The position numbers were made by a program, and so were the translations under genes. The notes below the pieces were generated by a model. It saw only the letters and a list, made by a program, of their open reading frames with translations, was not told the origin of the DNA and did not search any database. A DNA stretch of 35,834 bases from an uncultured Alphaproteobacteria bacterium (GTDB lineage Bacteria; Pseudomonadota; Alphaproteobacteria; Rs-D84): positions 1-35,834 of the forward strand of contig CAMOFE010000006.1 in assembly GCA_946613195.1 (NCBI GenBank), written 5' to 3'. Each line of letters opens with the position of its first letter. Within the stretch, counting starts at the first letter, position 1. Of the stretch, positions 1-8,275 are shown one piece after another.

Positions 1-1176
1 TGGGATAATTATACTGTTGCCCTGGCCTGCGGACATTTTTGGTTGTATTTCACCATTTTTTGCGTTTATTATTTTTTCCAATTTTACAACTGTGTTCTGA
101 ATTTGTCCCGGAATTATAAAGTTTAATTCATCGCCTGGGCGTAATTCATTGCGTGCCTCTACTATAAATCCGTCTGCGTTTTTATCCGTGATAACACCAG
201 CGGCATGATATTCTGAATCAGAACGCGTTGTATCAAAATTATGTGCGGTATCTGGCAACGGTCCATCAAAGAACGCCGTTGTATATCCACGTGTTTCCAG
301 TTTATTTAATTCATTCATAAATGGTGCCGGGTCAAAGTTTTCTGGGTCGCGGGCATACGCATCCATTGCCGAACGATATGCGTGCACAACAGACGCAACA
401 TAGTATTCAGAACGATTACGCCCTTCTATCTTTAATGAATCTGGATGCGATTCCAAAACTTCGCGCAGACGCGGCATTAAACACAAATCTTTGCTGTTTA
501 ATATATACGCACCGCGTTCGTCTTCATCCAGGTTCATTTCTATTCCAGATTCACGTTCACGCAAAACAACATCATAATTCCACCGGCACAGTTGTGCGCA
601 CGCGCCACGATTTGATGGACGACCTGTTATAAAGTTAGATAACAAACACCGCCCCGAATACGCCATACACATTGCCCCATGAACAAAAATTTCCAGTTTA
701 ATATCAGGACACGCCGCACGTATTTTACAAAAATCACCGTGTGATACTTCGCGTGCCAAGACACACAAAGATGCGCCTGCGGCCTGCCAGAACTTAACCG
801 ATTGGGACGAACAAATGTTTGCCTGGGTAGAAATATGAATTGGCATATCTGGGAAGTTTTCACGTACCCAGCATACAACCCCCGGGTCGGCAACAATCAA
901 TGCATCAGGCTGTAAATAACGAATACTATCGGCGACACGATGAAAGTTCGCATATTCGCCATCATGCGCAAACAAGTTAAACGCCAAATAAACCTTGCGC
1001 CCCGCGGCATGCGCCATATCAATCCCGGCGCGCACTTCGTCCGTTGTAATTTTTGCACGCGCACGCATTGAAAACCCCGGCAACCCCGCATAAATTGCAT
1101 CTGCGCCATATAAAATCGCCGTGCGAAATGCCGCCAAAGTTCCCGCCGGCGCCAAAAGTTCAGGTAATTTAATCAT
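1..1176 (-). CDS. trhP: Peptidase U32 family protein, TrhP/YegQ-like (C-terminus outside window)
   Basis: The first 392 codons are present and the C-terminus lies beyond the window edge. The U32 signature is clear: residues 162-180 start with EIFVHGAMC and continue with YSGRC, followed by a GACAQLCRW segment, so the conserved Cys residues (about C170, C177, C193, C197) are in place. Close relatives (TrhP/YegQ) act in prephenate-dependent 5-hydroxyuridine formation at tRNA position 34; others (UbiU/V) are O2-independent ubiquinone hydroxylases. The EDERG and NSKDLC motifs after the signature favour the TrhP-like branch, which is my inference. The start ATG at 1176 has no good Shine-Dalgarno, but a consensus promoter lies immediately upstream, so the mRNA is probably near-leaderless. 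Confidence 0.88.
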   Translation of the reverse strand, partial: MIKLPELLAPAGTLAAFRTAILYGADAIYAGLPGFSMRARAKITTDEVRAGIDMAHAAGRKVYLAFNLFAHDGEYANFHRVADSIRYLQPDALIVADPGVVCWVRENFPDMPIHISTQANICSSQSVKFWQAAGASLCVLAREVSHGDFCKIRAACPDIKLEIFVHGAMCMAYSGRCLLSNFITGRPSNRGACAQLCRWNYDVVLRERESGIEMNLDEDERGAYILNSKDLCLMPRLREVLESHPDSLKIEGRNRSEYYVASVVHAYRSAMDAYARDPENFDPAPFMNELNKLETRGYTTAFFDGPLPDTAHNFDTTRSDSEYHAAGVITDKNADGFIVEARNELRPGDELNFIIPGQIQNTVVKLEKIINAKNGEIQPKMSAGQGNSIIIP

Positions 1177-1187
1177 TTTTCACGCGC

Positions 1188-1215
1188 ATTATAATACGGC
1201 GATATCTGTTGTCAA
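1188..1215 (-). promoter_or_regulatory. Sigma-70-type promoter of the U32 gene
   Basis: On the minus strand TTGACA (1215-1210), a 16-base spacer and TATAAT (1193-1188) form a near-consensus promoter. The predicted start point is about 5 bases before the ATG at 1176. The -35 box overlaps the TGA stop codon of the upstream gene. Confidence 0.75.
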
Positions 1216-2621
1216 TTTATGTTTTTAATTTCACGACTGTCTTTCTGATTATACCAGCCTTCCATTTGCTGAATCACCTGGGCCATTGTTTGTAATTGCG
1301 ATTCTGATAAAGTTGACATTGCTGTATTAACGCCGACCCCCAGTCTTTTGGCAATTACGTTGGCATAGTAAACAGGATTATTACCATCTGATCTTGGCGC
1401 ATATGTTTCCATTGCATTCAGAATAGTCTTACTTTGGTATTTATCTGTACGCAACACGCGATTTAATTCTTTCATCCCTGTTTCTTCATCAGGGAACACT
1501 GCAAATCTGTATGCGCGTCCAATAATACCACTATCTTTTTGATAAGAAAACTCTAATGCGCCGGGGTTATTATTACGCCAAACGCGCGTACCGCCTTTTT
1601 GTAAATACTGCGAACCGTCTGCGCGTGTATAAATAACATCAACTTTGTTTGGTGCATCTGTGGCAGATATTGGTTTAGACAATACATCATTTGTATCAGA
1701 CCAAACCCTGTTCATTGCAACACCGATATTATTCCAATCTGGGTGTTCATCACCAATTATGTGATTAGATTCTGTCGCAATACCGACAATTTCATTTCTG
1801 GAATTAATCAGTGCACTGCCACTGTCACCGCGCCATGCACTGCATGTATGACGAAACATACGCGTATCAGAATTTGTAATTGTGCATCCCTGAATTGCTT
1901 TTAATTTATTGCCATCGGTTAAATATTCACGCAAAAAATCTTTACCCGTTAATTTCTTAAATTCTTCCAGAAAAGTATTATATTGCAATTTACCTGTTGA
2001 TGAATAAATATCATATTTTCCTAATTCTAAATTTGCGCCCTGACCTGCAACTTTATTACGTTCTATGAAATCGTATGGGTAAACTATTTTCAGCCATTTT
2101 ACATACGCAGCCTTGATATTTTTAATATCTTCGTTGTTTAATACTTTCAGTTCACTGAAACCTGCGCGTTGCAAACCTGATTGCGCTTGGGTTGTATTTG
2201 TATGTTTCAGACCTGTTACACCTTGTTTTACCCTTTGTTTCACATATGTTTTATCTTGTAATGCTAAAATCGCCCAGTCTTGTCCAGTATTCAGATGTTT
2301 GTTGTCGTCATATGCACAATTTTTTAATCCGCCACCTGTAATAACAACCTGGGCAGGTTGCACCGTTCCATCACTGACATAAACATTGCAATCAGACGCA
2401 CCCACACCACAACATGCCGCAGTCTTTTTACTGGTTAAAATATGACTGGCAGAAATAAATTCACCTGTGCCACAACCTGCACTGGTGCAAATACGGACAA
2501 ATTTGTTATATGGCGCAGTATTCCAATCAACATATTTACGTTTATCAATTGTGCCCACATCACCGAAAACAACAGACGGTGCAACACATAACGCAAAGAT
2601 TCCATATACGCGTTTTGTCAT
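1212..2621 (-). CDS. Secreted trypsin-like protease domain fused to a lysozyme-like (phage P5-type) domain
   Basis: This 469-residue protein has a signal peptide (MTKRVYGIFALC...) followed by a trypsin/V8-like domain: GTGEFIS near the N-terminus, QDWAIL for the Asp region and WRGDSGSALI for the Ser region. The residue that aligns with the catalytic His (the usual ILTxxH) appears to be Lys (ILTSKK), so activity is doubtful. The C-terminal part (RVWRNNNPGALEF, then FPDEETGMKELNRVL and YAPRSDGNNPVYYANVI) looks like the lysozyme-like domain of phage structural protein P5. It may bind or cut peptidoglycan in the periplasm. Start 2621 was chosen over 2636 because a GAGGGGG Shine-Dalgarno precedes it and it forms an ATGA overlap with the upstream gene. 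The stop is TGA. Confidence 0.75.
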   Translation of the reverse strand: MTKRVYGIFALCVAPSVVFGDVGTIDKRKYVDWNTAPYNKFVRICTSAGCGTGEFISASHILTSKKTAACCGVGASDCNVYVSDGTVQPAQVVITGGGLKNCAYDDNKHLNTGQDWAILALQDKTYVKQRVKQGVTGLKHTNTTQAQSGLQRAGFSELKVLNNEDIKNIKAAYVKWLKIVYPYDFIERNKVAGQGANLELGKYDIYSSTGKLQYNTFLEEFKKLTGKDFLREYLTDGNKLKAIQGCTITNSDTRMFRHTCSAWRGDSGSALINSRNEIVGIATESNHIIGDEHPDWNNIGVAMNRVWSDTNDVLSKPISATDAPNKVDVIYTRADGSQYLQKGGTRVWRNNNPGALEFSYQKDSGIIGRAYRFAVFPDEETGMKELNRVLRTDKYQSKTILNAMETYAPRSDGNNPVYYANVIAKRLGVGVNTAMSTLSESQLQTMAQVIQQMEGWYNQKDSREIKNIN

Positions 2622-3640
2622 AATGCCCCCTCGCATTCCTGGGCAGATTGTATTAATCGCTTCGTTAATGTTATCAGCGATATATTAACACCTGTTTCAA
2701 TAGCACCTGTTGCGACATTTGCACCGGCTGCGATATTTGCGATTGTATTCAATGTTTTTTCTTTTTGTTTTCCGGCATCTGTATTGTCATTTCGGATTTT
2801 ATCTGTATTTGCCGCCGCACTGGTTCCGACACCAACGGCGCCAATCGTCGCGCCTGTAATACCAGTTCCCATAACAACGCCCATACGCTTTTCAATTTTT
2901 TCTATATCTGCGACATTTAATGTACCACATTTGTTCAATGTTTCAGAAAACTTTTGCAACAACGGATCATCAATCGGATTAATCCCTGCGGCAATTGCAC
3001 TGGCATTTACATTGCGCAGTTTTTCTAATGCCGAATTACACGCAGATACATGTTGAATTAAATCAGATTGGTCCTTATTCAGTCCCGCAATTATCGCAGT
3101 TGTTACATTTGTGCCGATTGTTCCCGCCAACAAACCAGTACGCCAATTACCCAACTTTTTAGATTTTGCAATTTCCATATCTTGTTGTTGTTTCAGCGCT
3201 ATCATTCTTGAAATTTCTTCTGAATTGCCGGAATTAACCAACTGCACAAGTAATGGCAAAATAGTTTCTGCAAACTCTTCATCTGTCATCGTTTCCACTT
3301 TATCAGGGTCGCAACCACCAATTTGGCAAATTTGTTGTGATAATTCTGCAACTTTTTTATCTGTTTGTGCCTTGACAATACCAGTTGCCAATGCGCCACC
3401 AGCGACCGCCGTTCCAACCGCGGACACGGCTGTATTTGCCGCTGCAACACCTGTTATATGTGAAATTTCATCCGATATGCCACCACATAATTCTTGGACA
3501 GCATCGTACGTATTGTACATATTTTCCACAATTTCATCAGGAATATCTAATTTTTCATTTATAATTTGGACATAATCATCGGACCACGCTGCAAATACAG
3601 GTGCGCACAAAACCCCTAAAACACCTAAAAACCTGAACAT
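2618..3640 (-). CDS. Exported Gly/Ala-rich protein of unknown function
   Basis: I do not recognise a family. The 340-residue product begins with a signal peptide (MFRFLGVLGVLCAPVFA), then an acidic helical region, then several hydrophobic Gly/Ala segments: AVSAVGTAVAGGALATG, WRTGLLAGTIGTNVTT, GTGITGATIGAVGVG and IANIAAGANVATGA. These resemble glycine-zipper helices that could pack in or against a membrane. It overlaps the downstream protease/lysozyme-like gene by four bases (ATGA), so the two are translationally coupled and probably act together in the envelope. Start 3640 was preferred over 3664 because it begins the signal peptide. A TGATATAAT extended -10 box at 3651-3659 lies only 10 bases upstream. 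Confidence 0.7.
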   Translation of the reverse strand: MFRFLGVLGVLCAPVFAAWSDDYVQIINEKLDIPDEIVENMYNTYDAVQELCGGISDEISHITGVAAANTAVSAVGTAVAGGALATGIVKAQTDKKVAELSQQICQIGGCDPDKVETMTDEEFAETILPLLVQLVNSGNSEEISRMIALKQQQDMEIAKSKKLGNWRTGLLAGTIGTNVTTAIIAGLNKDQSDLIQHVSACNSALEKLRNVNASAIAAGINPIDDPLLQKFSETLNKCGTLNVADIEKIEKRMGVVMGTGITGATIGAVGVGTSAAANTDKIRNDNTDAGKQKEKTLNTIANIAAGANVATGAIETGVNISLITLTKRLIQSAQECEGAL

Positions 3641-3650
3641 TCTCTGGAAA

Positions 3651-3659
3651 ATTATATCA
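3651..3659 (-). promoter_or_regulatory. Extended -10 promoter of the 3640 gene
   Basis: The minus strand reads TGATATAAT, a perfect extended -10 element. The -35 region is weak (TTTACA is too close, TTTCTT at 17 bases is poor). The predicted start point is 3-4 bases before the ATG. Confidence 0.5.
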
Positions 3660-3696
3660 CACAAACAAATGTAAAGAAAGTGAAATAATTTTTCCC

Positions 3697-3724
3697 TTGA
3701 TTTGATTTTATGAATATATATAAT
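3697..3724 (+). promoter_or_regulatory. Promoter of tRNA-Thr
   Basis: TTGATT (3697-3702), a 16-base spacer and TATAAT (3719-3724). The mature tRNA begins 14 bases after the -10 box. Confidence 0.7.
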
Positions 3725-3737
3725 AGATTTCGCATTG

Positions 3738-3813
3738 GCCGGTTTAGCTCAGCTGGTAGAGCGACTGATTTGTAATCAGTAGGTCGGGGGTCCGAGTCCC
3801 TCAACCGGCACCA
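3738..3813 (+). tRNA. tRNA-Thr (anticodon TGT)
   Basis: A complete 76-base cloverleaf with a 7-bp acceptor stem (GCCGGTT/AACCGGC), D arm TAGCTCAGCTGGTAGAG, anticodon stem ACTGA/TCAGT with loop TTTGTAA (anticodon TGT, reading ACA/ACG), T loop TCCGAGT and an encoded 3' CCA. It stands alone between its own promoter and terminator. Confidence 0.97.
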
Positions 3814-3822
3814 TTAAAATTT

Positions 3823-3848
3823 CGCCATGAAAACAATGGCGTTTTTTT
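3823..3848 (+). terminator. Intrinsic terminator of tRNA-Thr
   Basis: CGCCAT, a 7-base loop and ATGGCG, followed by seven T. It lies 10 bases after the tRNA CCA end. Confidence 0.85.
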
Positions 3849-3860
3849 ATATCACATTTA

Positions 3861-3888
3861 TTGACAATTATTTTTTATGTATTATACT
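3861..3888 (+). promoter_or_regulatory. Promoter of the DUF3419-like gene
   Basis: TTGACA (3861-3866), a 16-base spacer and TATACT (3883-3888). The predicted start is near 3895, giving a 20-base leader with an AAAGGA Shine-Dalgarno before the ATG at 3915. Confidence 0.75.
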
Positions 3889-3914
3889 GCTAATATATCA
3901 AAAGGATGTAATCT

Positions 3915-4718
3915 ATGACGCCGGACATTAATGCAGCAAATGAATATTTTGCACACAACAACAGTTCATGTGGCAAATTCGCCCAATATTCATCTGCATA
4001 TACTGTTACAAACGAAGATTTACGAAATGCATTAACACTGATACCAGAAAATGCGAAAAGCGCGCTGACCGTTGCTGCATCTGGCGACCATCCGATGTTT
4101 ACAGCATTGTGCGGCATACAGCATATTGATACTTTTGATATAACATTTAATGCCAAGTGTATAATGGACATCAAAACAACCGCATTACAGAAATTATCAC
4201 GCCAAGAATATATAAATATGTTGGATGATTTATATTATACTCGTGATATATTTATGGTACGTGGTGTAAATAAAATATTTGATATGTTACCGCAAACGGA
4301 TAGGCAATATTTAGCCAAAATGAATGGCAACAAAATTTTTGGACACGGACTGCAACCAAGAAATTATGAAAAAAATCTGCCAACACAATTAGAATATGAA
4401 CAAATGCGAAAAACAATAACACAACCGTTTAATTTTATTTGGTCTGGCATCGATGAAATACACAAACATCTGAATCAGAATTATGATTTTATGCATTTGT
4501 CCAATATATTTGATTATATTACCGAAGAAACAAAAATAACCCAAATATTAAATAATTTAATGCAACACATAAACCCAGGTGGGCGAATTTTATTTTATGA
4601 TAAAATTTCATCACCATTGGGTAATGCATGTCGTGATTTAACCGCACGTCAACCAAACATATGGCAATTTGGACGAGTTAAACAAACACTGATTAAAATA
4701 TTACAACGCGAAAAATAA
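3915..4718 (+). CDS. DUF3419/BtaA-like SAM-dependent transferase (tentative)
   Basis: A 267-residue soluble protein. The segment TVAASGDHPMFTALCGIQ followed by FDITFNAKCIMDIKTTAL fits a Rossmann SAM-binding core of the DUF3419 type, where a glycine-containing loop (ASGDH) and an acidic residue at the end of strand 2 hold SAM. That family includes 3-amino-3-carboxypropyl transferases of betaine-lipid synthesis (BtaA). A later HLSNIFDYI segment and the NPGGRILFYD segment fit strands 4 and 5 of the fold. The start has AAAGGA 8 bases upstream. Substrate is unknown; the nearby lpxI and the ornithine-lipid genes elsewhere in the window make a lipid head-group role thinkable. It converges with lpxI with only 5 bases between the stops. 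Confidence 0.6.
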   Translation: MTPDINAANEYFAHNNSSCGKFAQYSSAYTVTNEDLRNALTLIPENAKSALTVAASGDHPMFTALCGIQHIDTFDITFNAKCIMDIKTTALQKLSRQEYINMLDDLYYTRDIFMVRGVNKIFDMLPQTDRQYLAKMNGNKIFGHGLQPRNYEKNLPTQLEYEQMRKTITQPFNFIWSGIDEIHKHLNQNYDFMHLSNIFDYITEETKITQILNNLMQHINPGGRILFYDKISSPLGNACRDLTARQPNIWQFGRVKQTLIKILQREK

Positions 4719-4723
4719 TACGT

Positions 4724-5545
4724 TTAATCCACTGCCACAATAAATATTTTTGCGGCATTTGCCGTGGCAATAACGGCATCCCTGTCAATAACAAAACAAG
4801 TACGCGCGTTTACAATTATTCCGCGCAAATTTCCCGCAGCGACCGCACGCACAGTATCAACACCAATCGCAGGAATATCAATACGTAAATCCTGACCTGG
4901 TTTAGTCATCTTGGCAAAAACGCCACTGGCTTTTTTATGATTTTTACGCATTTTCACAACACGTTCTAACATTTTTGCGGTGCCTTCGGCAGCCTCTACC
5001 GCGATAACTTGTTTATCAACCACAACAGATGCACCAATATCTGCCGCACCGATTGTATGCGATACATCAATCGCACGTTCAATATCTGCCATATCACGCC
5101 GCGATGGTTTTGCACGTGTTTGTACACCCGCGGTCTGAAAAGTTAATTCTGGTGCCACATCTTGGGCGGCAACAACATTAAAACCATTTTTTTCAAGAAC
5201 CTTGTTCAGTGCAACAGCCATTGAATCATACCCCCGTTGGTTTCTTTTGATATAAAACAGCGTCCGCAGCGTCCAAAAATCTGGACGCAAATCCGTCAAA
5301 TTTGGATGCCCCAGTGCGCCAACAAATGTCATTTTGTTAATGCCACGACGACGAAATTCGCGTATCGCACGCCCGCCACCGCCCAATCGCACAACCATAT
5401 CAGGATTTAATTTTGGGTCATAGAAATTTTTCAGTCCCACAACAAACACATCCCAACCAGCGCGCCGCAACGCATCACGCGCCAGTGCCGGCAATGCCAA
5501 CGCCCCGGCAACCAATGCAATTTTATTATCTTTGTTCTGTTTCAT
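4724..5545 (-). CDS. lpxI: UDP-2,3-diacylglucosamine pyrophosphatase LpxI
   Basis: LpxI (DUF1009) hydrolyses UDP-2,3-diacylglucosamine to lipid X in lipid A synthesis and replaces LpxH in alphaproteobacteria. The 273-residue protein has the family pattern: an N-terminal IALVAGALALPALARDALRR segment, a central KMTFVGALGHPNL, and a C-terminal catalytic domain with ERAIDVSHTIGAADIGASVV, VIAVEAAEGTAKML, DLRIDIPAIGVDTVRAVA and a final FVIDRDAVIATAN segment. Normal length. Start 5545 (MKQNKDNK) was preferred to 5581 because family members begin just before IALVAG and because a promoter places the transcript start at or next to this ATG; there is no Shine-Dalgarno. It shows that the organism makes lipid A. 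Confidence 0.92.
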   Translation of the reverse strand: MKQNKDNKIALVAGALALPALARDALRRAGWDVFVVGLKNFYDPKLNPDMVVRLGGGGRAIREFRRRGINKMTFVGALGHPNLTDLRPDFWTLRTLFYIKRNQRGYDSMAVALNKVLEKNGFNVVAAQDVAPELTFQTAGVQTRAKPSRRDMADIERAIDVSHTIGAADIGASVVVDKQVIAVEAAEGTAKMLERVVKMRKNHKKASGVFAKMTKPGQDLRIDIPAIGVDTVRAVAAGNLRGIIVNARTCFVIDRDAVIATANAAKIFIVAVD

Positions 5546-5552
5546 AACATAT

Positions 5553-5581
5553 ATGGTACGCGTAATTGAGACTGGAATCAA
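5553..5581 (-). promoter_or_regulatory. Promoter of lpxI, predicted leaderless
   Basis: On the minus strand TTGATT (5581-5576), a 17-base spacer and TACCAT (5558-5553). Seven bases separate the -10 box from the lpxI ATG. Confidence 0.55.
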
Positions 5582-5592
5582 GTTACAAATTG

Positions 5593-5601
5593 TGTTAGTA
5601 T
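5593..5601 (+). promoter_or_regulatory. Extended -10 element before the RlmD-like gene
   Basis: TGTTAGTAT forms a TG-n-TAnnnT extended -10 box. The ATG at 5608 follows 6 bases later and no Shine-Dalgarno exists; the -35 region is poor. Divergent to the lpxI promoter, which it partly overlaps. Confidence 0.4.
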
Positions 5602-5607
5602 TTTTTT

Positions 5608-6561
5608 ATGTGCAATAATAAAACTTGTCCTTTTTTTGGTAAATGTGGTGGGTGCAATTATGATTTTACCGCCGATGATTATCATGATAAAAAACTGTTA
5701 CTGTTACGGCAATTTTCAATGACCGATGCGCCAATCTGGATTCCGCCATATTCGCGCAGACGTGCGGAATTTTGTTTTTCTGGGGGTAATTTTGGATTCT
5801 TTCGGCATCACAGCAAAGACATCATTGCAATTAATCATTGTCCGCTGTTATGCCCAGAATTAAATGCAATTCTGCCAAGATTGCGCGAATTACCCTGGAT
5901 TGGCAGTGGCGAATGTTTATTAACATTGTGTGATAACGGAATTGATGTTGGTGTTAATGCAAACATTCCATATTGCACCCCTGAATTTCGCAATGCATCA
6001 ACAAAACTGCCTGTGATTCGCGTATCGTGGAATGGGCGCGTAATTCACCAGACCGACACACCTGTTATTTCATTTGGTGCGCATAAAACAGAATATCCAA
6101 TTGGTGCATTTTTACAACCAACGATTATCAGCGCAGATATAATGCGTGAAATGGTACAGGACACCACACGCGATGCGCATCGTGTTGCAGATTTATTCTG
6201 TGGACTGGGGAATTTTACTTTTGCGACAAATGCGGATGGATTTGATATTGTTGGGACTGGTATGACCCGCGACTTGTTTCGCAAACCATTGACACAAAAA
6301 ATGCTGGCGCAATACGATTGTGTAATAATAGATCCGCCGCGTGCCGGTGCAGATGCGCAATGCACAGTATTAGCAAAATCAAATGTTGCACGCATTGTTT
6401 ATATATCTTGCAATCCGCAAACATTTGCACGCGATGCAAAAACATTGGCCGGTGGCGGATATAAAATCGTAAAACTGACACCGGTTGATCAATTTATAGG
6501 TAGCAACCATTGGGAACTGTTTGCGGTGTTTGATAAGGAACCGTGTTCTCTGTGTTCTTAA
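5608..6561 (+). CDS. Short RlmD/TrmA-family class I RNA (uracil-5-)methyltransferase
   Basis: The family methylates C5 of uridine in rRNA or tRNA using SAM and an active-site Cys. The iron-sulfur Cys pattern is present (C7-x5-C13-x2-C16 and C78 in NHCPLLC), as are the SAM motif VADLFCGLGNFTF, IIDPPRAGA and the catalytic IVYISCNPQTFARD motif. At 317 residues it is much shorter than E. coli RlmD (about 430): the N-terminal TRAM domain is absent and the central domain is compressed. With a single uracil-5 methyltransferase visible, which position it modifies (U747, U1939 or tRNA U54) cannot be read from sequence. It shares a bidirectional terminator with the convergent gene. Confidence 0.88.
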   Translation: MCNNKTCPFFGKCGGCNYDFTADDYHDKKLLLLRQFSMTDAPIWIPPYSRRRAEFCFSGGNFGFFRHHSKDIIAINHCPLLCPELNAILPRLRELPWIGSGECLLTLCDNGIDVGVNANIPYCTPEFRNASTKLPVIRVSWNGRVIHQTDTPVISFGAHKTEYPIGAFLQPTIISADIMREMVQDTTRDAHRVADLFCGLGNFTFATNADGFDIVGTGMTRDLFRKPLTQKMLAQYDCVIIDPPRAGADAQCTVLAKSNVARIVYISCNPQTFARDAKTLAGGGYKIVKLTPVDQFIGSNHWELFAVFDKEPCSLCS

Positions 6562-6587
6562 AAAATCCCGCAATTGCGGGATTTTTT
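6561..6587. terminator. Bidirectional intrinsic terminator
   Basis: AAAATCCCGC-AATT-GCGGGATTTTTT between two convergent genes; the stem is flanked by A and T runs, so it works on both strands. It overlaps both stop codons. Confidence 0.9.
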
Positions 6588-8235
6588 AGTAATTTATATT
6601 TGGTATTGTTATCATATCATTATATTGCGACAAGTAACGTTGTCCGGTAAAACAATACACTTTTTGCAACGAATCTTTATATTCTTGACTGGCGGTTACC
6701 CAACGTTGCTGAATTTCATCCTGGGCACCTTGGTATGCAACATAACCGCCCAACGCGCCACCAGCACCGGCACCAATCATTGTTGATTTCATACGGGCGC
6801 GATTACTAAAATCAATTAACGCGCCATCTTCGGCATCAACAGTCATTGGATAGAAATTATCCAGTGTATATTTTGAGGTTTCTTCATTGTCGCCCTTATC
6901 TAATGCAGATAAATTACCCTTGGCATCACGTTTATACAACTGATTGGCATTCAACTTGCCCTTCATTGTATACCATTCAGATGATTTTATACCAAAGAAT
7001 TTATCATTAACATTTATAATGGCGGCTGGGATTTTATCACCAGGCAAACTGGCAGAAACAACCATAACATATTCACCACCATCAGATTCTGTCATCGTAT
7101 AATTTTCTAAATTGTATTGTGCTATACCAGATTCTGGTCCTTGCCATTTTTTGTCCGCAATTAATTCTGATATTGTTTTTGCTTTTTCATCATTACTAAT
7201 CTTAACATTTACCAGTTGTTGCGACATACAATTTTTGTATTTATTATCATCACCTTTTTTACACTTTAATGTGGAACCTGTTTTATAATTTACAAATGTC
7301 GGATTATCGGTTGCATTATATTCTTTTTCTTGAACAATTATACCCCACAGACACTTGGTATCAACATTATTTAATTTACAATTTTCAATACGCAAAACCG
7401 CATCACCCGCACCCATCATATTACCAATAACACCACCGGCAACCGCATTTACACCCGTAGATAAAATTACATCGCCGGCAACCTTGCCGGAATAAGCACT
7501 GGCCGCCATTAAACTTGCGCCACCAACACCACCGATAACAGTTGTTTTCATTTTCTGTTTGCCGGTGCCCATTAAACTTTCTTCACCGATTTCGTTTTTA
7601 CCGGCAATATTGCCCGCCAACGCGCCAACAACCGCCGCTGCTGCGATTTTCAAGCCCGCATTTTGACGTTGTTCCGCGTTCATAACCTCTACCACATCTT
7701 CAACTGTGGGGGCTTTGTCTGCGGGAAATGTAATTTGTGATGCAAAAGATGTATATGAACCCGCCGGAAAATCAGATATATTACATTTTATTGCGTCCCC
7801 TGCGGCAATATTCGCACGCGCCAAAACAACATCAGAACCTGTTTTTGTATCACGTGTACGCATTTCAACAACCGCGACACAGGTTGCAGGTCCACCCGCG
7901 CTTAAACCTGCGGTTGGGGATGCCCATGCAAATTCACCATTGGGGTAAATCATTGAACACGCATCCATCTGCTGAATTGTCTGGGTATCATTATTTGCGA
8001 TAACATTCTGCGCCAAACTGGAATCTGCGACAGTTAATGGCAAACTGACTGTGGCACGTGCGGCATCGTTTGCTTGGGCTTCGGCATAGGCACGCTGTTG
8101 TGCAACCTGTTCGTACGATTCCGCGTAACTGCGTGATAAATTTCCAACACGCACCGCAGAATATGCCGCATTTGACACAACACACATTGCGATGAACGAA
8201 CAATGAATAAAGAATAATGAATGATTAGATTTCAT
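6586..8235 (-). CDS. Exported protein with Gly/Ala-rich hydrophobic segments, unknown function
   Basis: A 549-residue protein of no family I can name. It begins with a signal peptide (MKSNHSLFFIHCSFIAMC) and a helical, Gln/Ala-rich stretch (SYEQVAQQRAYAEAQAND). Glycine-zipper-like hydrophobic segments occur at AAAAVVGALAGNIAG, TVIGGVGGASLMAASAYSG, GVNAVAGGVIGNMMGAG and near the C-terminus MIGAGAGGALGGYVAY. Several Cys pairs fit a periplasmic protein. Start 8235 was chosen because it opens the signal peptide and follows an AGAGAGA purine run; codons upstream to 8310 look like spacer. The signal-peptide codons are themselves made from a 7-base repeat. It lies 40 bases downstream of an outer-membrane barrel gene, likely one operon. 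Confidence 0.7.
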   Translation of the reverse strand: MKSNHSLFFIHCSFIAMCVVSNAAYSAVRVGNLSRSYAESYEQVAQQRAYAEAQANDAARATVSLPLTVADSSLAQNVIANNDTQTIQQMDACSMIYPNGEFAWASPTAGLSAGGPATCVAVVEMRTRDTKTGSDVVLARANIAAGDAIKCNISDFPAGSYTSFASQITFPADKAPTVEDVVEVMNAEQRQNAGLKIAAAAVVGALAGNIAGKNEIGEESLMGTGKQKMKTTVIGGVGGASLMAASAYSGKVAGDVILSTGVNAVAGGVIGNMMGAGDAVLRIENCKLNNVDTKCLWGIIVQEKEYNATDNPTFVNYKTGSTLKCKKGDDNKYKNCMSQQLVNVKISNDEKAKTISELIADKKWQGPESGIAQYNLENYTMTESDGGEYVMVVSASLPGDKIPAAIINVNDKFFGIKSSEWYTMKGKLNANQLYKRDAKGNLSALDKGDNEETSKYTLDNFYPMTVDAEDGALIDFSNRARMKSTMIGAGAGGALGGYVAYQGAQDEIQQRWVTASQEYKDSLQKVYCFTGQRYLSQYNDMITIPNINY

Positions 8236-8274
8236 TTTTTCTCTCTGCCTTATGCTCTGTGCCATATGCCTTAA
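8191..8274. repeat. Degenerate 7-base repeats across a gene start
   Basis: On the plus strand 8198-8225 reads as four in-phase heptamers (GAACAAT, GAATAAA, GAATAAT, GAATGAT), and 8247-8274 as four more (GCCTTAT, GCTCTGT, GCCATAT, GCCTTAA). The first block is inside the signal-peptide codons of the downstream gene, the second is in the spacer. Related units occur at 25457, 25997 and 30302. Confidence 0.6.
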
Positions 8275-8275
8275 A

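Noticed and set aside
3111-3575. 154-codon open frame on the plus strand
   Set aside because: Antisense to the Gly/Ala-rich exported protein, whose signal peptide and ATGA coupling support the minus strand.
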